A stretch of 6,113 nucleotides of DNA from Acidobacteriota bacterium (GTDB lineage: Bacteria > Acidobacteriota > Terriglobia > Terriglobales > Acidobacteriaceae), in the NCBI GenBank assembly GCA_021778875.1, contig JAJYBT010000181.1:1-6113 (forward strand). Reading direction: 5' to 3'. The notes beneath the pieces are model-generated. The model did no database searches. It saw nothing but the letters and a program-made list of their open reading frames with translations, and was not told the origin of the DNA. Below are positions 5,202-6,113 of the stretch, one piece after another (position 1 is the first letter of the stretch; every line of letters starts with the position of its first letter). The position numbers and the translations under genes are program-made.

Positions 5202-5822
5202 ATGAAGGCAAAGGCCAGGCCGGGACCACGGAGATGGATGCTTGCAGCCGTGCTGGTAGTTCTGCTGGCGCTTGCGGCTGGCGTTCTGGGCTGGTGCCGG
5301 TGGGTGTATGTGCAGATCGAGCGCCAGGCGGGACAGGATCAGGCATCGAAAGCAGACGCAATTGCCGTGTTTGGCGCGGCAGAGTATGCGGGCCGGCCCT
5401 CGCCGGTTTACCGTGCGCGGCTGGATCATGCAGAAGCGCTGTACAACCGCGGCATTGCCCCGCTGATTATCACGCTGGGAGGAGACGGCGGCGATGAGTA
5501 CTCCGAGGGCGGCGTGGGACGGGCGTACCTGATGGGGGAAGGCATTCCCGAGTCGGCGATTATCGCAGAAACGCACAGCCACAACACGGCGGAGTCGGCG
5601 CGGCGCATTGCCGTGATTGCGCGCGCCAACGGGTTTCGGCGGCTGGTGGTTGTGAGCGATGGCACGCACTTGTTTCGCATCCATGAGATCTGCGCCGCGA
5701 ACGGACTGGACGTGCTGACGTCGCCGCGGCCGCGCGTGCCGGTCGAGAGCAGCCCGCCGGAGATGGAACCGGTCATCCACGAGATTCTGAGCTACACGGC
5801 GTGGCGGCTGCACCTGGAATAG
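5202..5822 (+). CDS. YdcF/SanA-like DUF218 protein, membrane anchored
   Basis: DUF218 proteins (E. coli YdcF, SanA, ElyC) are a widespread Rossmann-like family; SanA and ElyC affect envelope integrity, but the biochemical activity is largely unknown. The 206-residue protein has a basic N-terminus, one membrane helix (about 13-34), and then the DUF218 domain: ADAIAVFGAAEYAGRPSPVYRARLDHA (51-77), ITLGGDG (90-96), a GVGRAYLMGEGIPESAIIAE segment (104-123), SHNTAESA (126-133), and VVVSDGTHLFRI (149-160), a conserved Ser/Asp/His pattern. The topology predicts a domain outside the cytoplasm. ATG 5202 is preferred; an in-frame GTG at 5196 would add two residues. It starts 9 bases after the tsaC stop with only a weak ribosome site, so it is very likely co-transcribed with tsaC and partly dependent on its translation. 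No functional link between the two is evident beyond the shared transcript. Confidence 0.86.
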   Translation: MKAKARPGPRRWMLAAVLVVLLALAAGVLGWCRWVYVQIERQAGQDQASKADAIAVFGAAEYAGRPSPVYRARLDHAEALYNRGIAPLIITLGGDGGDEYSEGGVGRAYLMGEGIPESAIIAETHSHNTAESARRIAVIARANGFRRLVVVSDGTHLFRIHEICAANGLDVLTSPRPRVPVESSPPEMEPVIHEILSYTAWRLHLE

Positions 5823-5872
5823 GACTGGGGCATGCAGGTCCGGGATGCAAGACGAGAGAGGGCGATGTGGCC

Positions 5873-6113
5873 CTAGCTGATCCCTGCGCGCGTGAGAATC
5901 GCGAGAAGGGCCAGGGCAAATGCGGCGGCGCTGGCGGTGGAGAGGAAGTTGACGCTGTCGTTGTTGAGCCAGCCGCGACGCTCAAGCGTTGCGCCGAGCA
6001 GGCTGTCAACGAAGAGGCCGAAGACGCCGCCGGACCAGCTTGTGACGAGCATCCACTTGCCGCCATGGAGAGCGAGGGCTCCGGTTGCGGCGACGATGCC
6101 GGCGGCGAGCAGG
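5873..6113 (-). CDS. DUF92 family integral membrane protein, C-terminal end (truncated by window edge)
   Basis: The last 79 residues of a minus-strand gene are visible; its start lies beyond the right edge. The segment has a hydrophobic stretch, then the conserved DUF92 signature: a glycine-rich GGVFGLFVDSLLGATLERRG (about 28-47), WLNNDSVNFLST (48-59), and a final membrane helix ending near the C-terminus. The Asp of VDS and the Asn-Asn-Asp of the second motif match the family. DUF92 includes plant VTE6, a phytyl-phosphate kinase; bacterial members are mostly uncharacterised, so a lipid or isoprenoid kinase role is only a possibility. The gene converges on the ydcF-like gene, with 50 bases between the two stops and no convincing terminator in the gap. 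Confidence 0.84.
   Translation of the reverse strand, partial: LLAAGIVAATGALALHGGKWMLVTSWSGGVFGLFVDSLLGATLERRGWLNNDSVNFLSTASAAAFALALLAILTRAGIS

Noticed and set aside
4758..5813. Long minus-strand open frame (351 codons) antisense to tsaC and the ydcF-like gene
   Set aside because: Its translation is dominated by Arg, Pro, His and Gln with no domain. It is the usual antisense shadow of GC-rich genes whose plus-strand products are clearly recognised.
5823..5872. Terminator between the ydcF-like and DUF92 genes
   Set aside because: Only a 4-bp GCAT/ATGC pairing and no U tract; not enough to call.

Overview
The window looks like ordinary chromosomal DNA from a GC-rich Gram-negative bacterium. 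It carries a DsbD-type thiol:disulfide carrier, which implies a periplasm, and a secreted beta-barrel-like protein ending in an aromatic residue, which implies an outer membrane. My best guess at lineage is Acidobacteriota (class Terriglobia). That rests on protein flavour and on G/C-rich hairpin repeats between genes, and it is an inference, not something the sequence proves.

Left to right: (1) 1-867, plus strand, the 3' part of dsbD, entering from the left edge. (2) 868-1381, a gene-free stretch of about 500 bases with a weak hairpin, a long poly-C/poly-G tract, an imperfect REP-like hairpin and a GC palindrome. (3) 1382-2028, plus strand, a gene for a secreted, probably outer-membrane beta-barrel protein. 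An exact 20-bp tandem duplication at 1511-1550 shifts its frame; removing one copy restores a clean 208-codon reading frame. (4) 2029-2179, a convergent gap with nested inverted repeats and a candidate two-way terminator. (5) 2180-4338, minus strand, a two-gene operon: a SpoU/TrmH-family RNA 2'-O-methyltransferase followed by rarA (mgsA), joined by a 4-base ATGA overlap. (6) 4339-4547, a 209-bp divergent promoter region. (7) 4548-5822, plus strand, a threonylcarbamoyl-AMP synthase (tsaC type, TTG start) followed after 9 bases by a membrane-anchored YdcF/SanA-like DUF218 protein. (8) 5873-6113, minus strand, the 3' end of a DUF92 membrane protein running off the right edge.

The intact genes are housekeeping: envelope redox (dsbD), stalled-fork maintenance (rarA), RNA modification (SpoU methyltransferase, TsaC), and envelope-associated proteins (YdcF, DUF92). 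The two RNA-modification genes are transcribed divergently from one intergenic region. I see no mobile element, CRISPR array, RNA gene or defence system, and I do not think the window holds a new multi-gene system. The most informative feature is the tandem-duplication frameshift in the outer-membrane-type gene, which is AT-richer than its neighbours and is bordered on both sides by related intergenic repeats.
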